Below are positions 1 to 8,156 of a stretch of 64,000 nt of DNA, piece by piece. Within the stretch, counting starts at the first letter, position 1. Each line of letters starts with the position of its first letter. The translations under genes and the position numbers were made by a program. Source of the DNA: JBKHXF01 sp046566145 (lineage in GTDB: Bacteria; Actinomycetota; Nitriliruptoria; Nitriliruptorales; Nitriliruptoraceae); NCBI GenBank assembly GCA_046566145.1, contig JBKHXF010000011.1, forward strand, positions 1-64,000, in the 5' to 3' direction. Below the pieces are notes generated by a model, which did not search any database, was not told the DNA's origin, and worked only from the letters and a program-made list of their open reading frames with translations.

Positions 1-6
1 GCGGTC

Positions 7-28
7 GAGCGACTCCGCGGAGTCGCTC
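7..28. terminator. Perfect 22-bp palindrome, likely terminator
   Basis: GAGCGACTCCG is followed directly by its exact reverse complement. It lies 43 bp beyond the stop of the minus-strand VOC gene, so it probably forms the 3' hairpin of that transcript, or of a gene entering from the left. There is no T-tract, as is usual for high-GC actinobacterial terminators. Confidence 0.5.
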
Positions 29-70
29 CGGGCACCACGCGCCGGCGGACGTCGGCTCGAGCCGACGATG

Positions 71-967
71 TCAGCCGGACGTGGGCGCGGCCCCTCGGGC
101 GGCGGCCTCGAGGGCGGCGATGTCGAACCGCTTCATCGTCAGGAACGCCTCGGTGACCGCGGCGACCTGCTCAGGGGTGCCCGACGCCAGCAGCTCGTCC
201 ATCGCCCGCGGGTTCACCTGCCAGGACACGCCGAACCGGTCCTTCAGCCAGCCGCACATCTCGGCGTCCGGGTCCGCCGACAGGGCGTCGCTGACGCGGT
301 CGAGCTCGTCCTGCGTGTCGACCGTCACGAGCAGCGACACGGACTCGTCGAAGCCGACGCCGTGGTCGTGGGCGCTGTCACCGACCGCGATCCACGTGCC
401 GGCCAACCGCACCTCGGCGCGGGCGATGGTCCCCGCCGGGTCAGGGCCCGAGCCGTCGTGGCGCGCCACCGTCCCGACCTCCGTGTCGTCGAACGCCGAC
501 GCCCAGACGTCGAGCGCCTCCTCGGCACGTCCGGCGACGTCGCCGGTGAACATGAACGTGGGCGTGATGCGCTGCTCGACGGGACCCTCCACGGCCGTCA
601 GCTGCCACGACACCCCGTACCGGTCCGCGCACCAGCCGTACCGCTCGCTCCACGGGTACGCGTCGAGGGGCATCAGCTCCTGGCCGCCGGCGGCCAGCTC
701 CGCCCACAGGGCCTCGACCTGCGCGGCGTCCTCGCACGCGACGTGGAACGACACCGCCGGCGAGAACCGGAACAGCGGCCCCGCGCTGATCGCCGCGAAG
801 TCGAGACCCCACAGGCGGAACGCGACCACGTCGCAGTCACCGGACGGGGTGTCCCGCAGCACCGACGTCCGGGTGACCTCCGAGTCCGGGAACCGCGACA
901 CCCACCACGTCGCGGCCTCGACGGCCTGCGTGTCGAACCACAGGTGGGGCACCAGCGAGAGGCTCAC
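71..967 (-). CDS. Tandem VOC (PhnB / 3-demethylubiquinone methyltransferase-like) protein
   Basis: A 298-residue protein made of two similar halves of the PhnB-type VOC fold. The first half opens with LVPHLWFDTQ and ends near YGWCADRYGVSWQ; the second opens with ITPTFMFTGD and ends near CGWLKDRFGVSWQ. These repeated [Y/W]G[V]SWQ segments are typical of the PhnB family. The GTG start at 967 overlaps the TGA of the upstream DinB-like gene (GTGA), so the two are translationally coupled; the longer upstream extension in this frame lacks VOC similarity and was left out. VOC proteins are metal-dependent lyases, isomerases, dioxygenases or binding proteins. The substrate cannot be told from sequence. 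Confidence 0.85.
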   Translation of the reverse strand: MSLSLVPHLWFDTQAVEAATWWVSRFPDSEVTRTSVLRDTPSGDCDVVAFRLWGLDFAAISAGPLFRFSPAVSFHVACEDAAQVEALWAELAAGGQELMPLDAYPWSERYGWCADRYGVSWQLTAVEGPVEQRITPTFMFTGDVAGRAEEALDVWASAFDDTEVGTVARHDGSGPDPAGTIARAEVRLAGTWIAVGDSAHDHGVGFDESVSLLVTVDTQDELDRVSDALSADPDAEMCGWLKDRFGVSWQVNPRAMDELLASGTPEQVAAVTEAFLTMKRFDIAALEAAARGAAPTSG

Positions 968-1509
968 TCCCCGACCTGCCCGTCGACGGCCTGGCGGAGC
1001 AGGTCGGCGTGGCCGTTGTGGCGCGCGTACTCCTCGATCAGGTGCACCAGCATCCAGCGGACGCTCGGCGCGGTGCCGTCGGGCCACTGCACCGCCAGCT
1101 CACCGTCGAGGCCGCGCTCGTCGAGCGCCGCGGTGACGTCGATCCGTGCCCGGTCGGTCGCCTCCTGCCACAGCGACCGCAGCGTCTCCGGCGAGTCGAC
1201 GGCGGCGGAGTCCCACTCCCAGTCGGGGTCGGCGTCCCACTCGACCGCGTCCCACGGCGGGCCCGGCTCGCGGCCGTGGAGCCGACGCGACGTCCAGTAC
1301 TCCTCGACCCACGCGAGGTGCTTCAGCAGCCCGCCGAGCGTCATCGTGGTGGGGTGCAGCCGGGCCCGGAGGCCGCCCTCGGCCAGGCCCTGGGTCTTCC
1401 ACCACAGCGTCGCCCTCTGGAACTCGAGGAAGCCGAGCAGCGTCTCGACCTCGTCGCCCGCCGGCGGCGGCTCCGGCCGGCCGTGCTCGTCGAGCGTGAC
1501 CTCGTGCAT
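964..1509 (-). CDS. DinB-like (DUF664) protein
   Basis: A 181-residue protein with the DinB/DUF664 four-helix-bundle pattern: an N-terminal helix ETLLGFLEFQRATLWWK, then LGGLLKHLAWVEEYW with the first metal-binding His, and a C-terminal MLVHLIEEYARHNGHADLLR carrying the other conserved His residues. The ATG at 1509 is preceded by AGGAG 6 nt away, which decides the start over a longer frame. The family resembles mycothiol-dependent maleylpyruvate isomerase and bacillithiol transferases, so a thiol S-transferase role is possible but unproven. It is first gene of a two-gene operon with the VOC protein. Confidence 0.85.
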   Translation of the reverse strand: MHEVTLDEHGRPEPPPAGDEVETLLGFLEFQRATLWWKTQGLAEGGLRARLHPTTMTLGGLLKHLAWVEEYWTSRRLHGREPGPPWDAVEWDADPDWEWDSAAVDSPETLRSLWQEATDRARIDVTAALDERGLDGELAVQWPDGTAPSVRWMLVHLIEEYARHNGHADLLRQAVDGQVGE

Positions 1510-1605
1510 GGACGGCTCCTCGTGGGCGACAGGGCAGCATGGCACGCCGGCGGCCTCCCCGCCCGGCGCCGGCGGCACGGCCTGCCGCCGGCGTCGGCTC
1601 CTCCC

Positions 1606-1782
1606 TCAGCCCGGGTGGATCGCCCCGACGAGCGCCTGCCTGGTGTCGGCGTCGATCTCGGTCAGCCCGTGGGCGCTCGCGGCGTGCTGCGCGGCCTGCG
1701 CGAGCACCTCGTCCTGCGAGTCGGCTCGGATCACCCCGTCACAGCCGGGGACGACGTCCCCGCAGCGAAGCTCCAGCGTCAT
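1606..1782 (-). CDS. DUF1059-type small protein
   Basis: A 58-residue protein with the DUF1059 pattern: an N-terminal CGDVVPGCDGVI segment with two Cys and a C-terminal AAQHAASAHGL helix ending in His. The start at 1782 follows an AGGAG Shine-Dalgarno sequence. Function is unknown for the family. A second protein of the same type lies just upstream (1815–1970), suggesting a local duplication. Confidence 0.75.
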   Translation of the reverse strand: MTLELRCGDVVPGCDGVIRADSQDEVLAQAAQHAASAHGLTEIDADTRQALVGAIHPG

Positions 1783-1814
1783 GGCACCGCTCCTCTCGTG
1801 TCGGTCCGGCCCGT

Positions 1815-1970
1815 CTAGGCCGGACGTGCCATCGCGAGGGCCTGCTCCCGGCTGAGCGCCTGGTCGTGCACCGACGACGCGTGCGCCTGGGCGGCGGTGA
1901 CGACCTCGTCGTCGTCCCCGCCCCGCAGCGTCGCGCCGCACGGGCACTGGATCACCTTCCCAATCCCCAT
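1815..1970 (-). CDS. DUF1059-type small protein
   Basis: A 51-residue protein beginning MGIGKVIQCPCGATLRG and containing the AQAHASSVHD helix typical of DUF1059. The ATG at 1970 is preceded by GGGAGGTG, a strong ribosome binding site, which separates it from a long overlapping open frame that is a shadow. It lies 32 bp upstream of the 1606–1782 gene and is probably cotranscribed with it. The Cys and His could bind a metal; no function is established. Confidence 0.7.
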   Translation of the reverse strand: MGIGKVIQCPCGATLRGGDDDEVVTAAQAHASSVHDQALSREQALAMARPA

Positions 1971-2051
1971 CGCTGCACCTCCCGGCCGCTGCCGGCCCGC
2001 TCGACCCTCACGCCTGCCAGACTGGCGGATCGGCGTTGGGACGAGGTTGGC

Positions 2052-2822
2052 GTGGTGTTGGACGCTTCCCCCGCACGGTTCTACCTGACGGGACGGCTCT
2101 GCATCGAGGGATCCGCCGGCGTGGTCGACCAGCCGGCCCTGCCCGGCCGGCACGGGCGGCTCGCGCTGGTCCGGCTCGTGAGCGCCCGGCTGCGTCCCGT
2201 CCCGGTCGACGAGCTCGCCGCATCGCTGTGGGGCGACGACCTCCCGCCGAGCTGGCAGACCTCCCTGCGCGCCGTCCTGTCGAAGCTGCGTGGCTGCCTC
2301 GCGGCCGCCGGCGCAGACCTGGGCCTCGACGCGGACGCCGGCTGCTACCAGGCCCGGCTCGGCGACGCGTGGGTCGACCTCGAGGCGGCCGCGAACGCCG
2401 TCGACCGGGCGGAGGGGGCCCGCCGGTCCGGCGACCTGGCCGCCGCCTGGTCGCACGCGGCGGTCGCCTCCGCCATCACCCGCCGGCCGCTGCTGCCCGG
2501 CGAGGACCTGCCGTGGGTCGCGGCGCTGCAGGGCGAACTGCGCTCGTGGCGGGTCCGGGCCCTGGACGTGCTGGCCGACGTCCACCTCGCCGGCGGCGAC
2601 GCGGCCCAGGCGCGGGCGGTCGCCGAGGAGCTCGTCGCGCTCGAGCCGTACCGGGAGGCTGGCCACCGTCACCTGATGCGCGCGCACGTCGCCGCCGGCG
2701 ACCGGGCCGAGGCCGTCCGGGTCCACGATCGGCTGCGCCGGCAGCTCGCCGAGGAGCTCGGGGTCGGCCCGGCTCCCGAGACGGCGGCGCTGCTCACCGA
2801 GGTGCTGCGCGCCGGCGGGTGA
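2052..2822 (+). CDS. SARP/BTAD-domain transcriptional regulator
   Basis: About 256 residues. The N-terminal ~90 residues look like an OmpR-type winged helix (LVRLVSARLRPVPVDELAASLWGDDLPPSWQTSLRAVLSKLR). The rest is a bacterial transcriptional activation domain made of TPR-like helices, ending EPYREAGHRHLMRAHVAAGDRAEAVRVHDRLRRQLAEELG and VGPAPETAALLTEVL, the hallmark end of SARP/AfsR regulators. The start is uncertain: tandem GTG codons at 2052 and 2055 with GACGAGG upstream; the open frame runs much further back but without homology. The lone-standing SARP is divergent from the DUF1059 pair. Targets unknown. Confidence 0.8.
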   Translation: MVLDASPARFYLTGRLCIEGSAGVVDQPALPGRHGRLALVRLVSARLRPVPVDELAASLWGDDLPPSWQTSLRAVLSKLRGCLAAAGADLGLDADAGCYQARLGDAWVDLEAAANAVDRAEGARRSGDLAAAWSHAAVASAITRRPLLPGEDLPWVAALQGELRSWRVRALDVLADVHLAGGDAAQARAVAEELVALEPYREAGHRHLMRAHVAAGDRAEAVRVHDRLRRQLAEELGVGPAPETAALLTEVLRAGG

Positions 2823-2943
2823 GCCCCCGGTCGGACGACCCCGTCCGTGCGGTCGCCGCAGAACCCGACCGACCGGCGGAACGCCGCGCCCCCGCCGCAC
2901 GTCAGCACCGGTGCGACCCGTGCACCCGACCGGAAGCAACCCC

Positions 2944-3030
2944 GTGCCCGAGACCCGAAGACTCGTCGTCCTCACCCTGCTCGCCGCCCTCGCGCTCGCC
3001 GTGGTGTTCGGCCTCGACGTCCCGACCTGA
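2944..3030 (+). CDS. Possible 28-residue single-TM peptide
   Basis: A GTG-started frame gives a short positively charged start (VPETRRL), one hydrophobic helix (VVLTLLAALALAVVFGL) and a short tail. It sits alone between the BTAD regulator and the methyltransferase fusion. A weak GGAAG lies upstream. The charge–hydrophobic pattern looks like a membrane micropeptide, but size alone makes it uncertain. Confidence 0.25.
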   Translation: MPETRRLVVLTLLAALALAVVFGLDVPT

Positions 3031-3117
3031 GGGTCGACCGCACGCCCACCACGATCGCGCCCCCCTGGCGGCCACGTGCGGTTAGTGTCACGCGGTCGAC
3101 CTCGGACGGGAGCAGCG

Positions 3118-4539
3118 GTGGAGCGGACAGGTCTGGACGGGGCGGACCCCGCCCCACAGTGGACCCTCGTGGACGAGGGCTGGGGTCGGGCGGCCACCGA
3201 CTTCGCGACGCTGAGCGAGCCCGGGAACTGCCGGGAGTACGTCGCCCTGCACGGACACCTCGGCCTGCGCCCCGGCGACCGCGTCCTCGACCTCGCCTGC
3301 GGGGCGGGGCTGGCCCTCGAGCTCGCGGCCGCCCAGGGCGCGACCTGCGCGGGCATCGACGCCTCCGAGCGGCTCGTCGCCGTCGCGCGCGACCGCACGC
3401 CCGACGCCGACCTGCGGGTCGGCGACATGTGCGACCTGCCGTGGGAGGACGGCACCTTCGACGTCGTCACGAGCTTCCGCGGCATCTGGGGGACCACCCC
3501 CGAGGCGGTCGCCGAGGCCCGGCGGGTGCTCGCCCCCGGCGGCCGGCTCGGGCTCACCGTCTGGGGCCACCTCAAGGTCTCGTCGGGCGCGTGGGCGTTG
3601 GCCCCGTTCCAGCTCGCTGCCGAGGAGAAGGTCGCCAACCAGGCGTCGATGGTCGCCCTCGGGCGACCCGGCGTCGGCGAGGCGCTCCTCGTCGAGCACG
3701 GCTTCGAGGACGTCCGCCGCGTCGACATCCCGTTCGCGTGGGAGTTCCCCGACCCCGAGACCTACGCCCGGGCGCTCGCGTCGACCGGACCGGCCCACGA
3801 GGCCATCCAGGCCGTCGGCGAGGAGGCCTTCCTCGAGCACTGCGTGCGCCTCGCGAGCGAGCGGGTCCGGGACGGGCTGCCACTGCGGGCCGAGATCGCG
3901 GTCGTCGGCTTCCTCGCCCGTCGGCCCCGCCAGCCGGCCGCCACGACGAGCGGCGCCGGCTTCCTCGAGGTCCCGCCCACGACGCCGGCCGTGCAGTCGC
4001 TGTACGACGACGACGTGGAGCAGATGGGCTTCGTCATGAACGCGAGCCGCCTCTGGGCCACCGACCCGGAGGGCCACGAGCTGCTGTTCGGGCTCGCCGC
4101 CCACGCGACGCGCGTCGCCGGGATCTCCATCCGGGAGCGCGGGATCCTCGTCACCGCCTGCGCGTCGCGCCTCGGTGACGCGTACTGCTCCCTCGCGTGG
4201 GGCGGGAAGCTCGCCTCCGTCGCGGACGCCGACCTCGCCGCCGGCGTGCTCGCCGGGGACGACGACGCGCTCGACGACCGTGAGCGCGCCCTCGCTCGCT
4301 GGGCCCGCGCGGTCACCTCCGACCCGAACGGCACCACGGCGGCGGACGTCGAGGCGCTGCGGGCGGCCGGGTTCGACGACCGGCAGGTGTTCGGGATCAC
4401 GACGTACGTCGCGGTCCGCATCGCGTTCTCGACGGTGAACGACGCGCTCGGCGCCTGCCCCGACCCGGAGCTCGCCGCGACCGGGCCGCCGCAGGTCACC
4501 GACGCGGTCACGTGGGGACGTCCGCCGGCGCCGGCCTGA
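3118..4539 (+). CDS. SAM methyltransferase fused to a CMD/AhpD-like domain
   Basis: A 473-residue fusion. Residues ~40–290 are a class I methyltransferase: motif I is VLDLACGAGLALELA, followed by GIDASERLVAVAR, DMCDLPWEDGTFDVV and the post-motif RRVLAPGGRLGLTVWG. Residues ~300–460 resemble carboxymuconolactone decarboxylase/AhpD-type proteins (IRERGILVTACASRLGDAYCSLAWGGKLASV). In that domain the usual CxxC pair is reduced to one Cys (YCSLA) and the following His is absent, so peroxidase/disulfide chemistry is doubtful. The GTG at 3118 has GGGAG 5–6 nt upstream. A -10-like TAGTGT lies at 3084–3089. Substrates cannot be inferred. Confidence 0.85.
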   Translation: MERTGLDGADPAPQWTLVDEGWGRAATDFATLSEPGNCREYVALHGHLGLRPGDRVLDLACGAGLALELAAAQGATCAGIDASERLVAVARDRTPDADLRVGDMCDLPWEDGTFDVVTSFRGIWGTTPEAVAEARRVLAPGGRLGLTVWGHLKVSSGAWALAPFQLAAEEKVANQASMVALGRPGVGEALLVEHGFEDVRRVDIPFAWEFPDPETYARALASTGPAHEAIQAVGEEAFLEHCVRLASERVRDGLPLRAEIAVVGFLARRPRQPAATTSGAGFLEVPPTTPAVQSLYDDDVEQMGFVMNASRLWATDPEGHELLFGLAAHATRVAGISIRERGILVTACASRLGDAYCSLAWGGKLASVADADLAAGVLAGDDDALDDRERALARWARAVTSDPNGTTAADVEALRAAGFDDRQVFGITTYVAVRIAFSTVNDALGACPDPELAATGPPQVTDAVTWGRPPAPA

Positions 4540-4610
4540 CCCGGGCGGAGGCGCGGTCACAGGGCCGGTCGGCGGGGACCGGGGCGGCGCGCGCGGCGGA
4601 CGGGGCCACG

Positions 4611-4616
4611 TAGGCT
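4611..4616 (+). promoter_or_regulatory. -10 box TAGGCT of cwlM (leaderless)
   Basis: TAGGCT lies exactly 7 nt before the GTG start at 4624, and no Shine-Dalgarno is present. This geometry places +1 on the start codon, as in leaderless actinobacterial transcripts. The same hexamer at the same spacing precedes the glycosylase gene at 25414. Confidence 0.6.
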
Positions 4617-4623
4617 CCGCGCC

Positions 4624-5706
4624 GTGCGTATCGGCCCCGGCTCCGTGGGACCCGAGGTGCGCGACGTCCAGGAGCGGCTGACCGCCCTCCACGGCGCGGC
4701 GCCGCAGGGTGACGATCCCGGCATCTTCGGTGACGGGACGGCTGCGGCCGTGCGCGTGTTCCAGCAGCAGCGCGGGCTCGTCGCCGACGGCATCGTCGGG
4801 CACGACACGTGGTCGGCGCTGGTCGAGGCCGGCTGGCGGCTCGGCGACCGGCTGCTGTTCCTGACCCGTCCGATGCTGCGTGGCGACGACGTCCGCGACC
4901 TGCAGGAGCGGCTCAACCGGCTCGGGTTCGACACCGGCTACACCGACGGGATCTACGGCCCGCTCACGTTCGACGCGGTCCGGGAGTTCCAGCTCAACAC
5001 CGGCCTCGTGGTCGACGGCATCGCCGGGTCCGCCACCGTGGACGCGCTGCGCCGCCTCCACCTCGACCACCAGGAGTCGCCGGCGTTCGTGGTCCGGGAG
5101 CGCGAGTCGCTGCGGCGCGAGCGGCGCCTGTCGGTCGCCGGCGCCCGGGTCATGTTCGACCCGGGTCACGGGCCCGACGACCCGGGCTCCCGCACCCCCG
5201 ACGGGGCCATCGCCGAGCACGAGCTCACCTGGCAGCTCACCAACCGTCTCGCCGGCCGCTTCCAGGCGCTCGGTGGGATCGCCGTGCTGTCGCGCGGCCC
5301 CAACACCACCCCGACCCCGGCCGACCGGGCCGCCCTCGCCAACCGCGAGGAGGTCGACGCGATCGTGTCGGTCCACCTCAACGCCCTCGACGACGCGCAG
5401 GCGCGGGGCGCGGCGGCCTACCACTTCGGCAGCGACCGCTACGTCTCCGAGCGGGGTCGGGCCCTCGCCGAGCTCTGCGTCGACCACGTGGTGGCGGCCA
5501 CGGGCACGGCGCACTGCCGCACCCACCCGTCCACCACGTCGATCCTGCGGGAGTCCCGCGCGCCGGCGGTCGTGGTCGAACCGGGGTTCCTGACGCACCC
5601 GGAGGAGGGGCCGGCGCTCACCGACCCCGACTACCAGTCGCTGGTGGCGGGGGCGCTCCTCGACGCGGTGGTGGTCTGGCTCTGCGGGACCGACGAGCCG
5701 ACCTGA
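4624..5706 (+). CDS. cwlM: CwlM-type N-acetylmuramoyl-L-alanine amidase-like protein
   Basis: A 360-residue protein with two N-terminal peptidoglycan-binding repeats (GSVGPEVRDVQERL… and RGDDVRDLQERLNRLGF…) and a C-terminal Amidase_3 domain from about residue 170. The zinc-site positions are kept: His in MFDPGHG, Glu in AIAEHELTW and His in IVSVHLNA; VVVEPGFLTHP holds the usual catalytic Glu. There is no signal peptide, which fits mycobacterial CwlM, a cytoplasmic protein known to regulate MurA rather than cut wall. The location next to GNAT–parB–parA is also the mycobacterial cwlM position. Whether this copy is enzymatic or regulatory is not decided by sequence. Its 3' end overlaps the convergent GNAT gene. 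Confidence 0.88.
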   Translation: MRIGPGSVGPEVRDVQERLTALHGAAPQGDDPGIFGDGTAAAVRVFQQQRGLVADGIVGHDTWSALVEAGWRLGDRLLFLTRPMLRGDDVRDLQERLNRLGFDTGYTDGIYGPLTFDAVREFQLNTGLVVDGIAGSATVDALRRLHLDHQESPAFVVRERESLRRERRLSVAGARVMFDPGHGPDDPGSRTPDGAIAEHELTWQLTNRLAGRFQALGGIAVLSRGPNTTPTPADRAALANREEVDAIVSVHLNALDDAQARGAAAYHFGSDRYVSERGRALAELCVDHVVAATGTAHCRTHPSTTSILRESRAPAVVVEPGFLTHPEEGPALTDPDYQSLVAGALLDAVVVWLCGTDEPT

Positions 5707-6350
5707 CCGGGCACCGGCGCGAGGTGCGGGACCCGCTCGCGCAGGCCCTCCAGCGCGTGCTCGATCGACTCGGCCCAACGCACCGTCCGCTTCGTGGAGA
5801 GCCGCAGCAGCGGGTAGCGGGGGTGCTCCCGGTGGACCTCGAAGCCCTCGTGCAGCAGCCAGGTGGTCGGCACCACGCAGTCCCACTCGCGGTGGCGGCG
5901 GTCGCCGTACACCTCGACGGCCTTCAGGTCACGGTGGATCGCCTCCTTCACCGCGGCGTGGACGAGCAGGCGGGCGATGCCGTGCTCGCGGTGCGCCGGC
6001 TCGACCCAGAGGGTGGCGAGGAGCAGCGCCTCGTCGCTCGGGCGGGGCACGGTGCCGCGGCGGGGTGCGAAGGCGTCCACGGGGGCGAACACCGCGAAGC
6101 CGACGACCTCGTCCCCGACACGCACGACCCGACCGGGGGCGCCCGACTCCAGCGAGCAGGCCGTCACCCAGGCCTGCTTCTGCAGGCACGGGTCCCCGGC
6201 GAGCTCGTCCTGGGTGGTCGGGTGGGCGGCCGCGTCGAGCAGGTCGGCGGCCGGGCGCGGGTGGCCGAGCTCCCAGAACAGGCAGCGCTGGCACCGCTCG
6301 GGCAGCCCGCCGAGCGCCTCGGCGACCAGCGGCTCGACGCGGCGGCCCAC
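5631..6350 (-). CDS. GNAT-family acetyltransferase (Rv3916c-like position)
   Basis: A 239-residue protein with an N-terminal CQRCLFWELG zinc-like segment seen in the actinobacterial GNAT protein next to cwlM, and a central acetyltransferase core (VGFAVFAP…LLLATLWVEPAHREHGIARLLVHAAVKEA) with an acetyl-CoA-binding HREHGIARLL loop. The GTG at 6350 begins 5 nt after the upstream gene's stop, suggesting an operon. The last 25 codons run into the 3' end of convergent cwlM, a 76-bp overlap. Acetyl-acceptor unknown. Confidence 0.82.
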   Translation of the reverse strand: MGRRVEPLVAEALGGLPERCQRCLFWELGHPRPAADLLDAAAHPTTQDELAGDPCLQKQAWVTACSLESGAPGRVVRVGDEVVGFAVFAPVDAFAPRRGTVPRPSDEALLLATLWVEPAHREHGIARLLVHAAVKEAIHRDLKAVEVYGDRRHREWDCVVPTTWLLHEGFEVHREHPRYPLLRLSTKRTVRWAESIEHALEGLRERVPHLAPVPGQVGSSVPQSQTTTASRSAPATSDW

Positions 6351-6354
6351 CGGG

Positions 6355-6657
6355 CTACTCGGCGGAGCGGTCGCCGGCGGCGCGGGCCCCGGCGTCGGCG
6401 AGGGAGCCCGTGAACGGCAGCGGGCGGTCCAGCGGGCTGACCCGCCGGCGCGGGCCCTCGCGCCGCGGCACGACGAGCGCGACCGCGAGGCCGGCGAGCG
6501 CACCCAGGGCGAACCCGATGACGGCGCGGAGCCAACCGCCGGCGGCGATGCGCCGGACCTCGTGCTCGAACTGCGCGACCTCGGCCTCGACGACGTCCCC
6601 GACCGAACCGCCGGCGCCGCCGAGCGGGTTGGTGCCGTCCTGGTGTCGGTCGGCCAT
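6355..6657 (-). CDS. Small single-TM membrane protein
   Basis: A 100-residue protein: a polar N-terminus (MADRHQDGTNPLGG), an amphipathic stretch VVEAEVAQFEHEVRRIAAGG, one hydrophobic helix WLRAVIGFALGALAGLAVALVV and a basic, Arg-rich tail. ATG at 6657 has GGAG about 7 nt upstream. It precedes the GNAT gene by 4 nt. No family recognised. Confidence 0.6.
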   Translation of the reverse strand: MADRHQDGTNPLGGAGGSVGDVVEAEVAQFEHEVRRIAAGGWLRAVIGFALGALAGLAVALVVPRREGPRRRVSPLDRPLPFTGSLADAGARAAGDRSAE

Positions 6658-6743
6658 CGGATCGCTCCGGGTCGGTGTCGGCGGTCCCGCCGGACGACGG
6701 GTGACCGGGCAGCGGGTGGGCGGGGGCAGCCCGTCACGGGGGC

Positions 6744-6749
6744 TACAGT
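6744..6749 (+). promoter_or_regulatory. -10 box TACAGT upstream of aminotransferase
   Basis: TACAGT lies 5 nt before an in-frame ATG at 6755 and 47 nt before the ATG at 6797. GGAGG at 6781–6785 favours translation from 6797; a leaderless start at 6755 would add 14 residues. Confidence 0.45.
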
Positions 6750-6796
6750 CGGCGATGCTACCGGCGGGCCCACACCGGCAGGAGGCCCCGCGCCCC

Positions 6797-8092
6797 ATGC
6801 GACTCGACACCGACCCGTACCTCGGCCGGTACGCGGCGCGCGTCCGGGGGATGTCCGCCAGCGAGATCCGGGCGCTGTTCGCGGTGGCCTCTCGGCCCGA
6901 GATCGTCTCGTTCGCCGGCGGGATGCCCTACACGGCCGCGCTGGACATGGGCGCGATCGAGGAGGTCGCCGCGCGGGTCATCCGCGACCACGGCGCGCTG
7001 GCGCTGCAGTACGGGGGCGGGCAGGGCCGTGAGGAGCTGCGGGCCGGCCTCGTCGAGGTGATGGCCGCCGAGGGCGTGCCCGGCCACGTCGACGACCTGG
7101 TGGTCACCGTCGGGGGCCAGCAGGCGCTCGAGCTGGTCGCGAAGTGCTTCGTCGACCCGGGCGACGTCGTCGTCGCCGAGGGCCCGACCTACGTGGGCGG
7201 TATCGGGGCGCTCGCGTCCCACCAGGCCGACGTGCGCCACCTGACGATGGACGGCGACGGGATGCAGGTCGAGCGGCTCCCCGAGCTGCTCGCCCAGGTC
7301 GCCGCCGAGGGAAAGCGGGTCAAGTACGTCTACGTGATCCCGAACCACCAGAACCCCGCCGGCGTGTCGCTGTCGCTCGAGCGTCGTCACCGGCTCGTGG
7401 AGCTCGCCGAGGAGCACGACCTGCTCGTCGTCGAGGACAACCCGTACGGGCTGCTCGACTTCGAGGGGACGATCAACCCGAGCCTGCGCTCGATGGCCCC
7501 CGACCGCGTCGTCTACATCGGCACGATGTCGAAGACGTTCGCGCCGGGGGCCCGCATCGGTTGGATCGCGGCGCCCCGTCCGGTGCGCGAGAAGCTCGTT
7601 CTGCTGCGCGAGGCGGCCGACCTGTGCCCGTCCAACCTGACGCAGATGGTCGTCGAGACGTGGCTCGCCTCCACGCCGTGGCAGGACCAGGTCAAGCGCT
7701 TCCGCGAGGTCTACGCCGAGCGGGCGGTGGCGATGCTCGACGCGCTGGGGCGCGTCATGCCACCCGGGGTGCGCTGGACCCGTCCGACGGGCGGCTTCTA
7801 CGTGTGGCTGACCCTGCCGCCGGGGCTCGACACCTCCGACCTGCTCGCCAAGGCCATCCAGCACCGGGTCGCGTACGTCCCGGGCCGGGGCTTCTACGCC
7901 GACGGGGCCGGTGGGACCCAGCTGCGGCTGTGCTACTCGTTCCCACCGCCGGAGCGCATCGTCGAGGGGGTCGAGCGGCTCGGGGAGCTCGTCACCGAGG
8001 AGCTCGAGCTCGTCCGGGCGGTCTACGGCGACACGGTCCCGACCGTCGACCCCGGCCGGGGCGGCTCGGGGATCGCCGAGCTCGGCGGCTGA
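6797..8092 (+). CDS. PLP-dependent class I/II aminotransferase (2-aminoadipate type)
   Basis: A 431-residue fold-type I aminotransferase of the LysN/MocR-like branch. It shows the N-terminal FAGGMPYTAALD segment, GGQQALELVAKCFVDPGDVVVAEGPTY, the IPNHQNPAGVS loop, and VVEDNPYGLLDFEG with the PLP-ring Asp. The Schiff-base Lys is in GTMSKTFAPGARIGW. The C-terminus has the substrate-carboxylate Arg in QLRLCYSFP. There is no N-terminal helix-turn-helix, so it is the enzyme and not a MocR regulator. Aromatic or 2-aminoadipate amino acids are typical substrates. Divergent from the small membrane protein; the ddl operon follows 64 bp later. Confidence 0.88.
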   Translation: MRLDTDPYLGRYAARVRGMSASEIRALFAVASRPEIVSFAGGMPYTAALDMGAIEEVAARVIRDHGALALQYGGGQGREELRAGLVEVMAAEGVPGHVDDLVVTVGGQQALELVAKCFVDPGDVVVAEGPTYVGGIGALASHQADVRHLTMDGDGMQVERLPELLAQVAAEGKRVKYVYVIPNHQNPAGVSLSLERRHRLVELAEEHDLLVVEDNPYGLLDFEGTINPSLRSMAPDRVVYIGTMSKTFAPGARIGWIAAPRPVREKLVLLREAADLCPSNLTQMVVETWLASTPWQDQVKRFREVYAERAVAMLDALGRVMPPGVRWTRPTGGFYVWLTLPPGLDTSDLLAKAIQHRVAYVPGRGFYADGAGGTQLRLCYSFPPPERIVEGVERLGELVTEELELVRAVYGDTVPTVDPGRGGSGIAELGG

Positions 8093-8156
8093 CGCCGCCC
8101 CTGCTGGACCGTCCGAGCCCGCACCCACCGTCACACCGTCATCCGAGGAGCAGATC

